From: Streptomyces poonensis
GTDB lineage: Bacteria; Actinomycetota; Actinomycetes; Streptomycetales; Streptomycetaceae
Assembly: GCF_014650915.1 (NCBI RefSeq)
Contig: NZ_BMVW01000008.1
Span: 175,851 to 239,850, forward strand
Length of the DNA: 64,000 bases
Reading direction: 5' to 3'
Made by a program: the position numbers and the translations under genes. A model generated the notes under the pieces. It worked only from the letters and a program-made list of their open reading frames with translations. It made no database searches and was not told the origin of the DNA. Positions within the stretch are counted from its first letter, which is position 1; every line of letters starts with the position of its first letter. Shown here one piece after another: positions 19,939-29,416 of the stretch.

Positions 19939-19972
19939 GGGCCGGTTCCCGTCGTCGGACGGGAACCGGCCC
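19939..19972 (-). terminator. Terminator after the CDP-alcohol phosphotransferase gene
   Basis: A perfect 15-bp stem (19939-19953 with 19958-19972) with loop GTCG lies 60 bp beyond the stop of the minus-strand gene at 20032. Confidence 0.85.
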
Positions 19973-20031
19973 CTCGGCTGCTCGAGTCCCGGAGCGGTCC
20001 GGGATCGTCCCGGACCCGGCGGAACGCGGGG

Positions 20032-20979
20032 TCAGCGGCTCATGGCGGGAGATCCCTGCTGGACCTCGGCCTCCTGTGCCACGGGCTTGTCGTCGTAGGA
20101 CGCCATGACCCGCTCGAAGTCCTTCGTGGACAGCAGGAGCTTGTAGATGATGGCGAACTCGAAGAGGAGCAGCAGCGCGCCCGCGGCAACGGTCGTCCAC
20201 ATGATCGCCCCGATGAGCGGGGCGATGATGAAGACAGCCATCTGGAATTCGATACCGCTGATCAGATGCGTACGGATACGGTGCGCGATCAGGAAGTCAC
20301 GGATGCGGTTGTACTTGGTGAACCGGCGGATGAAGGACTGCTGGGTCACGATGAGGGAGGGCGCGGGCGCGGCGTCCTGCGGGGTGGCGTCCTCGGCCTC
20401 GGACGCTGCCTCGTCGACGACGTCGGACGTGTCGGCCAGGTGCGCCGGCACGGTGCCGTTCACGGCCTCCGCGCGCTGCTTGAGCTTCTGCCGCATGCCC
20501 TGACGGACCTTGAAGATCTGCAGGGCGTCGATGTACCGCAGCATGTCCAGGAAGACGACCGCGAGGGCCAGCCACACGTAGGCGACGTCATCGGTCCTGT
20601 TGTACTGACCGCCCATGAGGGCCACGGCGCAGATCAGCACCCTGACGCGGTCGAAGACGTAGTCCAGCCACGCACCGAACTCCGAGCCCCGGCCGGTGAG
20701 ACGGGCGAGCTTCCCGTCCATGCAGTCGAAGATGAAGCTGATGTGGTACACGATCGCGCCGATGACCAGCCACTGCCGGTCGCCCTGGGCGAAGCAGGCC
20801 GCCGCGGCCAGGCCCATGACCAGAGCAGCCCAGGTGATCCCGTTCGGCGTGATCCAACGCCACCTGGCCGTCAGCCGGACCAGGGGAGTGGCCACGGGGT
20901 CGACCAGGAGAACGGTCCACCATGCGTCTCTTCTTTTCTCGGTGAGACGGCGGACCTCGGCGAGAGGTGGTATTTCCAT
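20032..20979 (-). CDS. CDP-alcohol phosphatidyltransferase family membrane enzyme
   Basis: 315 aa from an ATG whose first codon ends at 20979, preceded on the minus strand by GGAAGG about 8 nt upstream. The signature DG-x2-AR-x8-G-x3-D-x3-D is intact (DGKLAR, then G, D and D in the following 17 residues), and several hydrophobic helices surround it. Such enzymes move a phosphoalcohol from CDP to an alcohol, releasing CMP. A serine-rich or acidic loop (about residues 195-235) separates helix groups. Its place among glycosyltransferases and TagF-like genes suggests synthesis of a polymer precursor or lipid anchor rather than bulk phospholipid, which is inference. Likely divergent from the large fusion gene at 21393. 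Confidence 0.88.
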   Translation of the reverse strand: MEIPPLAEVRRLTEKRRDAWWTVLLVDPVATPLVRLTARWRWITPNGITWAALVMGLAAAACFAQGDRQWLVIGAIVYHISFIFDCMDGKLARLTGRGSEFGAWLDYVFDRVRVLICAVALMGGQYNRTDDVAYVWLALAVVFLDMLRYIDALQIFKVRQGMRQKLKQRAEAVNGTVPAHLADTSDVVDEAASEAEDATPQDAAPAPSLIVTQQSFIRRFTKYNRIRDFLIAHRIRTHLISGIEFQMAVFIIAPLIGAIMWTTVAAGALLLLFEFAIIYKLLLSTKDFERVMASYDDKPVAQEAEVQQGSPAMSR

Positions 20980-21392
20980 GCGGAGGCCTTCCAGGCTGCT
21001 CCCTCGGCGGCTCGCAGCCGGAGAAGGAGGTTGTAACAAGGTGCTCGTGCGGCTTGCCGGCGGGGCCGGGCCGGGGGCGGCGGAGTAAGCGGCCCCCCGC
21101 CAGTATCTAGACGCATAGTCAGGCCAAAGGTTGTGCAGGCATCTATGTGGTAGAGGCCACAGTCCCGTATGCCTGTTTCGTCGCGATGGAGGCCGCAAGG
21201 GGGCGGGAAGGGCTGAGTTAACCTGCTCATGAGACTGGCTACGTCCCTGTGTCACCCGAAGTTTCCCCGGCGACACGTTCCCGTCGCCGTGTGCGGCTCT
21301 ACGGTCGGAGTTCCCGTCGCTGCTTCCGCGGCCAGGGGTCCCGGTATTCAGGAGTAGCGCTCCCAGGAGATCACCTCGGCGATGGAGGCGTA
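20980..21392. promoter_or_regulatory. Divergent intergenic region of the wall-polymer locus
   Basis: 413 bp without a convincing gene. It is less GC-rich than its surroundings at 21100-21240 and must hold promoters for both flanking divergent genes, but I find no -35/-10 pair I would commit to. A GGAGG at about 21384-21388 serves the gene starting at 21393. Confidence 0.5.
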
Positions 21393-24300
21393 ATGTCCAC
21401 GTCCATGGACACTGCACCCGTTATTACTGTGGTTGTGCCCGCCTACAACGCCGCAGGAATCGTGGGCAGGGCCCTCGACTCGCTGGCGGTCCAGACGTTC
21501 CGGGACATCGAGGTCCTGGTCGTCGACGACGCCTCCGAGGACGGCACGAGAGCGGTGGCCGAGCGCTATGCCGAACGCCTGCCCGGGCTGCGCGTCATAT
21601 CCCGTGACACCAACAGCGGGGGCGTCGGTGCCCCGCGCAACGACGGAATCCGGGCCGCCCGCGGCGAGTTCGTGATGTTCCTCGACGCCGACGACGAGCT
21701 GTACGCCAAGACGTGCGAGGTACTGCTGCGGTCGGCGCGGGAGAGCGGCGCCGACATCACCGCGGGCCGGGCGTACCGGGTGAACTACGAGAGGGCCACG
21801 TCGCGACTGTGGCAGCCGGCGCTCTACGGGACCGAGAGGCACGTGGCGGGGGCCGGCGCCTGGCCGGAACTCGTCAACGACCCCATCGCGGCGGCCAAGC
21901 TCTACCGCCGCGATTTCCTGGTCGAGCACGACATCCTCTTCCCGGAAGGCCTGTTCTACGAGGACACGCTCTTCTCGGCCATGGCGTACGCGCACGCGAA
22001 GGGCATCACCGTCCTCGCCGAGCCGGTGTACCGGTGGATCTGGGAGGACCGGGGCGCCGGCGTCGGGTCGATCACGAACAGGCGGCACGAGATCCGCAGC
22101 ATCAGCGACCGGATCGAGGTCCACCGGCGGGCGGACGCCTTCCTGGCCTCCGTGGGAGCCCGGGAACTCAAGGTGCACAAGGACGTCAGGTTCCTGAGCC
22201 ACGACGTGCGTCTGTACATGAAGGAGCTGCGGTCCGCCGACGAGGAGTTCCGGTCGGCCTTTCTCCGTACCGTCTCCGGCTATCTGGCCGAGATCGACGA
22301 AGAGGCGTACACCCTGTGCGGCCCGCTCGATCGTGTGCGCGCCTTCTTCCTGCGGCACCAGCTCGCCGACGAGGCGCTCACCGTCTCGGACTTCGAGCAG
22401 CGGCGCAGCGTGGTGTCGAGCGACCTGACCCAGCGGGACGGGCGGACGTACTGGTCCGGCCGCCATCTGTCGCTGCCGGGGGCCGCCGAGGTCCTGGACG
22501 TCACCGAACTGCGGCTGTACGACGAGCCGTTCGACAACGCGCGGCTGTACAACCGGGTGACGTCGCTCCGGCTCGAGGGCGCGGCTCTGCACATCGCCGG
22601 TGAGATCGGCAACCAGTTCCAGCGCGTCAAGCCCGGTGACCGGACGGAGCTGGTCCTCCTGGTGCGCGCCAAGGGAGTGCCCGGACGGGAGGCCGTCAAG
22701 GTCGCGGACGTGCGCGTGACCGAGGAGCAGGTGTCCTACGCCGTGTCGGCCGACCTGCGCTCGCTGGTCGCCCCGTACGCGGACCAGGAGACGGTGAACG
22801 TGTCGCTGCAGGTCCGGTGGGAGGGCCGGAAGCACACCACCGCGCTGTGCGTCCGGGGCCTCGATCTCGGTCCGGTGAACCGGGCTCTGGACGGTTCGGG
22901 ACTGGAGGCCTCCGAGTCGTCCAGCGGGAACCTCGTGCTGCGGCCCGCCGGTTCCGGCGCGGGCGCCGCCGCGGGAGCCGTGGAGACGGCCGACTGGACC
23001 TGGTGGGAGGGCCGGAGCCGGCCGGACAGCCTCCCCGCTCCGGCGGATCCCGAACTGTCCGTGGTCGTGACCGGCGCGGCCGGGGAAGCGTCCCTGCGCT
23101 CGGCCCTGAACTCCCTGGCGTGCCAGGACGTGTTCCCCAGGACCGAGGTCGTCCTGGCCGTCGATGACAGCGCCGACGGGAGCCCGGCGGTCGTCGGCGA
23201 GTTCGCCGAGCAGTACAAGAACGTCACCGTCCTGCGTACCGGTGCGGACGCCGGAGACCGCGAGGGCGGCACCGCTGCGGAGGTCCGGCTCTCCGCGCCC
23301 CACGTGGCCTTCCTCGACGGCTCCGCGGTCCTCGCCGAGGGAGCCCTCCGGCGGCTGCTGGACGCCGCGAGGAACAACGACGCCGATGTGGCGGTCGGCA
23401 ACACCTGGCAGACGTCCGGAGCGCTCGCCGCGGTGGAGGAGCGCTGGCGCACGTGCTTCGGAGCCGGGGACAGGGTCCTGGACGGAGTCGCCGCCGCCCC
23501 CGGCCTGCTCTTCGCGGCCTTCCCCGGCGGCAAGGTGTTCCGCCGCGAGTTCCTGAGCGACCTCGGTGTCCGTCCCGGACCGGACACGGGCATCCGGGAG
23601 GTCGTCACCGCGCTCGTACGGGCGCGCCGGATCGCACTCGCCGACTCCGTCGTCCACGGCGTCCCCGGCGCCGGCGAGGACGGCACGGCGGTGGGGGACC
23701 GGCTGTCGGCGACGCGCCGCATGCTGGAGCTCGACCTCGCCCTGGCCGGCGACTTCGCGTCCGCCGGCGAGGAGGAGAAGGCCCTGGTCCGCGGCTTCGC
23801 CGCGGGCAGCTTCGACGCCTATCTGCGCGACCTGCCCAGGATCCTGGGGCGCGACGAGCTCACGGACCTCTATCCGCGGGTCAGGGAGCTGTACCGCGAG
23901 ATACCGGACGACGTGGTGCGGGAGCACGCGCCCGCCGACAAGCCGCTGCTGCTCCACCACGCGGTGAAGGCCGGCAACGCCGAGCTGTTCCGCTCCTCCA
24001 CGGAACCGCCGGAGTACCTCCCCGAACTGGTCGTCGACGGACCGCTCCTCTACCGGAGAGCGGTGGGAGACGTCGAGGTCTCCACGCTGCTGCGCGTCGA
24101 GAACCGTTCGGCCATGGCGGAGTCGGTGCGGCCCGTGGACGGGGCCCTCCGCGTCGAGGGGTTCCTGGTCCTCGGCGGGGTCGACCTGGACCGGGAGCTG
24201 GAGAACCGGCTGGAGCTGGTGCTCACCTCCCCCTCCGGCCAGGAGCGCTCCGTGGCGGTCCGGCAGATCTACCGCCGTGACCGCTGGCACGTGCGCAGGC

Positions 24301-25766
24301 AGCGGGACCTGCACTCCGGCTGGCGCGCCGACCTCCACGCCGACGACCTCGGCGGCGTCCTCGCGGGCGAGTGCGCCCTCGCGGTGCGGGTGCACGGCGA
24401 ACGCGGCCACATCGACATCCCGGTGACGGCCAGGCCCGCGCTGCACCGCTTCAAGGCCCCGGACCGGGTGAGCGGATTCCGCTACCAGGCGACGGTGTCC
24501 GACGACGGCAGGGTCGGCCTGCGGGTGACCTCCGGCAAGGGGAAGGCCCGGTTCGCCGCCGCCGCCCGGAGGTTCGCCGGGGAGACGGCCGCGGTGCTGA
24601 AGCGCCGGCCGGGCTGGCGCCTGAGGCTGCTCTACTGGCTCACCCGCCCCGTACTGTCCCGCCGTGACATCTGGATCGTCGGCGAGCGGCAGGACACCGC
24701 GCAGGACAACGGGCACCACTTCTTCCGCTACATGCGGGAGAACCACCCCAAGCGCAACGCGTACTACGTCATCACCCGGGACTCCGCCGACCGCGAGAAG
24801 ATCGCGGGCCTCGGCAACGTCATCGACCTGGGATCGCTGAAGCACAAGCTGTACCTGCTCAACGCCACCCGGCTGATCTCCCCGTACGACCTGGAGGCCT
24901 ACCTCGCGCCTCCCGGTGTCAGCAAGGTCGACTACCTGCGCCGGTTCGGGGACCTGCTGCGCTACCGCCGGGTCTTCCTGCAGCACGGCGTCACGTACAA
25001 CGACGTCTCGCAGTCCGCGCACCGGCAGTCCACCAGCGTGGATCTGTTCGTCGCGGTCTCCGAGCACGAGGCCGACTACATCGCGTCGGAGATGGGGTAC
25101 AGCCGCGACGAGGTCCAGGCGCTGGGCTTCCCCCGCTTCGACAAGCTGCAGCCGGTCGAGGCGGAGCCGACCGTCCTGCTGATGCCCACCTGGCGGCGGG
25201 ACATCGTGGTGCCCTCGTACAACCGCAGCCGCCGGCCGAAGGTGCAGTTCGCCGCGTCGGAGTACTTCCGCTTCTTCTCACGGCTCCTGGAGAACGAGCG
25301 GCTGAGGGACGCGCTGAGCCGGTCCGGCGTGCGCCTGGAGTTCTTCCCGCACTACGAGATCCGCCCGTACCTGTCCCACTTCAGGGTCGACCACCCGTCC
25401 ATCAGTGTCGCGGACCCGAAGAAGCGCGGTGTCCAGCAGGCGATGAAGGAGTGCTCGCTCCTCGTCACCGACTACTCCTCCGTCTTCTTCGACGTGGCCT
25501 ACATGGGCAAGCCGGTCGTCTACGTCCCCTTCGACGAGGACGATTTCTACGGCCGCCACTACCGGCGGGGCTACTTCGATCTGACCGACGACGGGTTCGG
25601 GCCCGTGTGCCGGACCGTGGAGGACGCCGTCGACGAGATCATCGCGGCGATCGACCGGAAGTTCAGGGTCGAGAGCCCGTACAGCGATCGCGTGGACGAG
25701 TTCTTCGCCCGCCGGGACATGGCCAACTGTGCGCGTGTCTTCGAGGCCGTGGACCGTCTCGGCTGA
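21393..25766 (+). CDS. GT2 / degenerate GT2 / TagF-type glycerophosphotransferase fusion
   Basis: 1457 aa from ATG 21393 (GGAGG 4 nt upstream). Residues ~10-230 are an intact GT2 domain (VVVPAYNAAG, VVDDASEDG, metal site D98-A-D100-D). Residues ~550-870 repeat the GT2 fold but with D642-G-S in place of DxD, so this copy is probably inactive; its tail resembles the stand-alone GT2 at 18849. Residues ~1090-1455 are a CDP-glycerol glycerophosphotransferase domain, with the two expected catalytic histidines H1198 (LQHGVTYND) and H1320 (FFPHYEIRP) and the nucleotide-binding TDYSSVFFDVAYMGKPVVY. Likely role: assembly of a glycosylated poly(polyol phosphate) wall polymer at the membrane face. The full three-part architecture is unusual. 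Confidence 0.9.
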   Translation: MSTSMDTAPVITVVVPAYNAAGIVGRALDSLAVQTFRDIEVLVVDDASEDGTRAVAERYAERLPGLRVISRDTNSGGVGAPRNDGIRAARGEFVMFLDADDELYAKTCEVLLRSARESGADITAGRAYRVNYERATSRLWQPALYGTERHVAGAGAWPELVNDPIAAAKLYRRDFLVEHDILFPEGLFYEDTLFSAMAYAHAKGITVLAEPVYRWIWEDRGAGVGSITNRRHEIRSISDRIEVHRRADAFLASVGARELKVHKDVRFLSHDVRLYMKELRSADEEFRSAFLRTVSGYLAEIDEEAYTLCGPLDRVRAFFLRHQLADEALTVSDFEQRRSVVSSDLTQRDGRTYWSGRHLSLPGAAEVLDVTELRLYDEPFDNARLYNRVTSLRLEGAALHIAGEIGNQFQRVKPGDRTELVLLVRAKGVPGREAVKVADVRVTEEQVSYAVSADLRSLVAPYADQETVNVSLQVRWEGRKHTTALCVRGLDLGPVNRALDGSGLEASESSSGNLVLRPAGSGAGAAAGAVETADWTWWEGRSRPDSLPAPADPELSVVVTGAAGEASLRSALNSLACQDVFPRTEVVLAVDDSADGSPAVVGEFAEQYKNVTVLRTGADAGDREGGTAAEVRLSAPHVAFLDGSAVLAEGALRRLLDAARNNDADVAVGNTWQTSGALAAVEERWRTCFGAGDRVLDGVAAAPGLLFAAFPGGKVFRREFLSDLGVRPGPDTGIREVVTALVRARRIALADSVVHGVPGAGEDGTAVGDRLSATRRMLELDLALAGDFASAGEEEKALVRGFAAGSFDAYLRDLPRILGRDELTDLYPRVRELYREIPDDVVREHAPADKPLLLHHAVKAGNAELFRSSTEPPEYLPELVVDGPLLYRRAVGDVEVSTLLRVENRSAMAESVRPVDGALRVEGFLVLGGVDLDRELENRLELVLTSPSGQERSVAVRQIYRRDRWHVRRQRDLHSGWRADLHADDLGGVLAGECALAVRVHGERGHIDIPVTARPALHRFKAPDRVSGFRYQATVSDDGRVGLRVTSGKGKARFAAAARRFAGETAAVLKRRPGWRLRLLYWLTRPVLSRRDIWIVGERQDTAQDNGHHFFRYMRENHPKRNAYYVITRDSADREKIAGLGNVIDLGSLKHKLYLLNATRLISPYDLEAYLAPPGVSKVDYLRRFGDLLRYRRVFLQHGVTYNDVSQSAHRQSTSVDLFVAVSEHEADYIASEMGYSRDEVQALGFPRFDKLQPVEAEPTVLLMPTWRRDIVVPSYNRSRRPKVQFAASEYFRFFSRLLENERLRDALSRSGVRLEFFPHYEIRPYLSHFRVDHPSISVADPKKRGVQQAMKECSLLVTDYSSVFFDVAYMGKPVVYVPFDEDDFYGRHYRRGYFDLTDDGFGPVCRTVEDAVDEIIAAIDRKFRVESPYSDRVDEFFARRDMANCARVFEAVDRLG

Positions 25767-25807
25767 CGGCCGAGGGAAGCTGACGGCCGAGTGAAAGGGA
25801 TGAGGCA

Positions 25808-26782
25808 ATGAGCTGGCTGATCACAGGAGGCGCCGGGTACATCGGCGCACATGTCGTCCGCGCCATGACGGCCGCCGGTGAGCGGGTCGTGGTCTTCGAC
25901 GACCTGTCGACCGGTGACGCCGACAGCGTGCCGGAGGGTGTGCCGCTGGTCGTCGGCACGGTGCTCGACCGCGCGGCCCTGGACGCCGCCATCCGGGAGC
26001 ACGCGGTGACGGGCGTGGTGCACATCGCGGCCAAGAAGCAGGTGGCCGAGTCCGTCGAGCAGCCGCTGCACTACTACCGGGAGAACGTCACCGGGCTCGA
26101 GACCGTGCTCGCGGCCATGGCCGACGCCGGGGTGAAGCGGTTCGTCTTCTCCTCCTCCGCGGCCGTCTACGGCATGCCGGACGTCGATCTCGTCACCGAG
26201 GAGACGCCCTGCGCGCCGATGAACCCGTACGGCGAGACCAAGCTCGTCGGGGAGTGGCTGGTCCGGGCGGCCGGCCGGGCGCACGGCATCGGCAGTGTCT
26301 CGCTGCGCTACTTCAACGTCGCCGGCGCCGCGAGCGCGGAGCTGGCCGACCGCGGTGTCTTCAACCTCGTGCCGATGGTCTTCGAGCGGCTGGAGGCCGG
26401 TGAGGCGCCGCGCGTCTTCGGCGACGACTACCCGACGCCCGACGGCACCTGCGTCCGCGACTTCATCCACGTCGAGGACATCGCCTCGGCCCACCTCGCC
26501 GCCGCCCGCAGGCTCGCGGACGACCCCGAGGGCACCGCGCTGACCCTCAACATCGGACGCGGGGAGGGCGTGTCGGTCAGCGAGATGATCGACCGCATCT
26601 GCAAGATCACCGGCCATCAGGACGTACGCCCCGGGACCTTCCCGCGCCGCCCCGGCGACCCGGCCCGGGTGGTGGCCGCGGCCGACCGCATCCGTGCGGA
26701 GCTGGGCTGGTCCGCGCGGTACGGGGTGGACGAGATGATCGAGTCGGCCTGGTCCGGCTGGCGGCTGCGGCACCCGCGGTAG
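25808..26782 (+). CDS. galE: UDP-glucose 4-epimerase (extended SDR)
   Basis: The 324-aa protein begins MSWLITGGAGYIGAHV, the NAD-binding GxxGxxG motif of extended SDR epimerases. FSSSAAVYG supplies the catalytic serine region, and Y141-x3-K145 (NPYGETK) is the catalytic pair. PTPDGTCVRDFIHVEDIA is a GalE-specific segment. It interconverts UDP-glucose and UDP-galactose or the N-acetyl forms. It follows the fusion gene by 41 bp on the same strand, so it probably supplies the sugar nucleotide for the GT2 domains encoded there. The exact sugar specificity is uncertain. Confidence 0.93.
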   Translation: MSWLITGGAGYIGAHVVRAMTAAGERVVVFDDLSTGDADSVPEGVPLVVGTVLDRAALDAAIREHAVTGVVHIAAKKQVAESVEQPLHYYRENVTGLETVLAAMADAGVKRFVFSSSAAVYGMPDVDLVTEETPCAPMNPYGETKLVGEWLVRAAGRAHGIGSVSLRYFNVAGAASAELADRGVFNLVPMVFERLEAGEAPRVFGDDYPTPDGTCVRDFIHVEDIASAHLAAARRLADDPEGTALTLNIGRGEGVSVSEMIDRICKITGHQDVRPGTFPRRPGDPARVVAAADRIRAELGWSARYGVDEMIESAWSGWRLRHPR

Positions 26783-26822
26783 GGTTCCCGCGCCATCTCG
26801 GACCCCGGTGTCCGGGTGAACG

Positions 26823-26863
26823 CGCGACCGGCCCCGGAGGACATGCCTCCGGGGCCGGTCGCG
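26823..26863. terminator. Bidirectional terminator after galE
   Basis: Perfect 18-bp stem (26823-26840 with 26846-26863), 5-nt loop ACATG, between convergent genes. Confidence 0.93.
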
Positions 26864-26880
26864 TGTGCCGTACGGGCGCG

Positions 26881-28986
26881 CTACGCCGTGGTGACCGTGT
26901 CCGAGGCGGTCGGATCGGTGTCCGCCGCGTCGTCGCGCGCCTCGGGCTCCGCCATGTCCTCGAGCTTGTCCTCGAGCCGGACCGGGACCTCGGAGGCCAT
27001 CCGGGACCGCATCCGGACGCGCCGCTCGTCGGCCTTCGCGCACAGCGCCCGCACCGCGTTGTCGAAGCGGACCGGCGACGGCGGGTCGGACGGGCCCAGC
27101 AGGTGCACCTTCAGCTCCGCGCGGGCCGCGGCGAGCCGGTCCTTCTCCGGGTGGCGGACCGACTCCAGCAGAGCCGGCACGCCCTCGGCCGACGGGGTGA
27201 GGACGAAGCCCGCCGACACGGTCGGGAAGCCCGTCCGGAACGCCTCCTCGTCCATGCCCGAGGTGTTCGCCACCGCGTACGGCTTCTCGCTGGACAGCCA
27301 GTCGGACACCACCGACGAGACATCGCTGATCAGCAGGTCGGCCTGGTTGAAGCAGGTGAAGATCGTGGGCCGCGCGTCCGTGATGATCTGGTGCTCCCAC
27401 TCCGGGAAGGACGCCCAGTACGCCTTCTCCCAGGCGGCCGTGGCCTCCGCGATGGCCGCCTCCCGGTTCCCGCTCGGCGCGCCCTGCAGCATCATCCGCT
27501 CCACCTCGTCCGCGCTGGCGCGGAAGGACGTCGAGGTGAGCTCGTCCAGCTCGGCGGTGCGGCGGGCCAGCTCGGCGGCGGCCTCCGGGCCCGGGCGGGC
27601 ACCCGAGCGCCGGGTGTTGGCCTCGCGGATCATCGCCTTGATCCGCTCGTTGGCGGCACCCGCGCGCGGGTCGACGGAACCGGTCATCGGGTGCGGCTTG
27701 TACAGCAGCCGTACGCCGTCGTCCGCGAGCAGCCCGCGCACGATGTTCTCGCCGGCCAGGACCACCGAGGTGTTGCCCGGGTTGCCGTCCCAGCCCTCCC
27801 ACGTGGGGGCGTACAGGACGGTCGTGTACGTGCCCGTCGGCGCGCCGGACCAGGGGCGGATCGGGGCCAGCTGCGGGCGGCCGACCTCGACGATGTCCTT
27901 GTCCTCGACGCCGACCTCGGCGAGCGCGTACCGCTCGCGCGCCGCGGGTCCGGCGACCCACACCTCGTCGTACGCCTTCGCGTAGGGGTTGCAGGAGGAC
28001 AGCTTGTCGCTCTCGCCGTGGTTGATGAACGCGTGCTTGATCGTGGGGATGCGCAGCACCTGGGAGGTCTTCGCGGCGTTCGCCGGGTGCAGCATCATCT
28101 TCAGCGTCGAGTTCTCCAGCGAGAACATCGTGGCGACCTTGGGGAAGCAGATGATCGGCACGTCGGTGGCGTCGATCTTCTGCACCATGAAGCGCTCGCG
28201 CAGCACGATCAGTGGCCTGCCGTCGAGCTGGGAGAGCGAGGAGAGCCACATGTTGGCCTGGTACGCCGACGTGGTGCCGCCCGAGAAGTACATCGCGACG
28301 GTGGGCCTGTACTCGGCCAGCCACTGGTCCAGCCACTCGATGACCTGCTGCTCGTTCTTCGGCCGCTTCTTCGCCCGCAGCCAGTCGGCCAGGTACGCCG
28401 TACCGCCGAGCATCAGCGCCAGGGCCAGGCCGAGGCCGAGGGCACCCCAGAGCACGTCCCCGGTGGCCGCGGTGGCCAGCAGGCCGGCCGTGGCGGGCAG
28501 CGAGAAGGTGAGCAGGCGGTGGGCCTGGCGGCGGGACAGCAGGCGCGGCGGGGCGGCGGTCAGGCGCAGCGCCGACGCGTCGATGTTCCGCGTGACGATC
28601 GGCAGCGTGCGGGTGCGGCGCACCAGTACGCTCACGCCCTGGCAGAGGAAGTGCAGCGCGTAGAGGGCGCACAGGCCGACCAGCAGCGGTGCCTGCTCGC
28701 CCAGCGGGTCGACACCGTCGATCCGCAGCAGCCCCACGAGGACCAGCATGTCGCGCAGCAGCTGGCGGACCATCGTGTCGAAACGGACCTTGCTCAGGAT
28801 GACGAGGAGACCGGGGCTCCGGTACTGCAGCAGCGTGTCCAGGACGAGGCCCGCGGCGCTCGCGGCGACGAACACGGGGACGTTGGGCAGCAGCGCGGAG
28901 ATGATCTGAGCCGTATAGAACGCGAACATCGCCAGCAGCACGGAAAGCTGCGCGACGCGGCGGTATGGGAGGCCTGCGGAGGGCAC
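26881..28986 (-). CDS. Membrane-anchored CDP-glycerol glycerophosphotransferase (TagF-like)
   Basis: 701 aa from a GTG ending at 28986, with AGGAG 8 nt upstream on the minus strand; longer in-frame starts add a proline-rich stretch without family resemblance. The N-terminal ~250 residues have six or so hydrophobic helices; the C-terminal ~420 residues form the glycerophosphotransferase domain, with NHGESDK, YKPHPMTGS (catalytic His) and LISDVSSVVSDWLSSEKPYAV. The enzyme would transfer polyol phosphate units from a CDP-activated donor to a growing teichoic acid. Unlike classical soluble-domain TagF it carries its own membrane module. The final ~45 residues are acidic. Stands convergent to galE and divergent from proB. 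Confidence 0.87.
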   Translation of the reverse strand: MPSAGLPYRRVAQLSVLLAMFAFYTAQIISALLPNVPVFVAASAAGLVLDTLLQYRSPGLLVILSKVRFDTMVRQLLRDMLVLVGLLRIDGVDPLGEQAPLLVGLCALYALHFLCQGVSVLVRRTRTLPIVTRNIDASALRLTAAPPRLLSRRQAHRLLTFSLPATAGLLATAATGDVLWGALGLGLALALMLGGTAYLADWLRAKKRPKNEQQVIEWLDQWLAEYRPTVAMYFSGGTTSAYQANMWLSSLSQLDGRPLIVLRERFMVQKIDATDVPIICFPKVATMFSLENSTLKMMLHPANAAKTSQVLRIPTIKHAFINHGESDKLSSCNPYAKAYDEVWVAGPAARERYALAEVGVEDKDIVEVGRPQLAPIRPWSGAPTGTYTTVLYAPTWEGWDGNPGNTSVVLAGENIVRGLLADDGVRLLYKPHPMTGSVDPRAGAANERIKAMIREANTRRSGARPGPEAAAELARRTAELDELTSTSFRASADEVERMMLQGAPSGNREAAIAEATAAWEKAYWASFPEWEHQIITDARPTIFTCFNQADLLISDVSSVVSDWLSSEKPYAVANTSGMDEEAFRTGFPTVSAGFVLTPSAEGVPALLESVRHPEKDRLAAARAELKVHLLGPSDPPSPVRFDNAVRALCAKADERRVRMRSRMASEVPVRLEDKLEDMAEPEARDDAADTDPTASDTVTTA

Positions 28987-29416
28987 GGGCGGGGCTCCTG
29001 CGGAGGGGTTGGATGGGGGGAAGTGGAGCAAAGGCAGTGGGGGCGGCCCGCCTCCGTGTGCGCGCCCCCGGCGCCTTCCAACCCGGGGCACCTGGACAAG
29101 GAAGGCCGATCCCCGACCGTATGACCTTCGGCGCTCGTCGAGCAATCTTCTGCGGGTTTATTCAGCAGATAAAGGATTTTCTCAGACGTAACACCGGTCG
29201 CGGTGGTGACGGCGGAGCACCTGAGCGTCATGCCCGGCCGCGCGAGCGCGATGCCGCGGTGCCCGGCCGGGATGGCGGAATGCGCGACCGCGCGCGCGTA
29301 CGAACCGTACGGCAGGTGACGCAGCCGTCCACCCAGCGAAATGCCACGGCACCGGGTGCCCGTGCTGACGTAGATTGCACAGGGGACAGGTCGGAACGGG
29401 AAAAGCGGGGACACGC
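28987..29416. promoter_or_regulatory. Divergent region between the TagF-like gene and proB
   Basis: 430 bp with no supported gene. Around 29147-29190 it holds an AT-rich patch (including TTTATTCAGCAGATAAAGG), unusual for this genome and probably containing the promoter of the minus-strand gene. TAGATT at 29371-29376 could be the -10 box for proB, but no good -35 is visible. Confidence 0.45.

Noticed and set aside
21348..25067. A 1239-codon open frame on the minus strand opposite the TagF fusion gene
   Set aside because: High GC leaves antisense frames open. Its composition is Val/Gly/Arg-rich without any motif, and the plus strand encodes clear domains throughout.
18849..28986. Secondary-metabolite cluster
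   Set aside because: Glycosyltransferases and epimerase are present, but no polyketide, peptide synthetase or terpene genes; TagF-type domains point to wall polymer synthesis.
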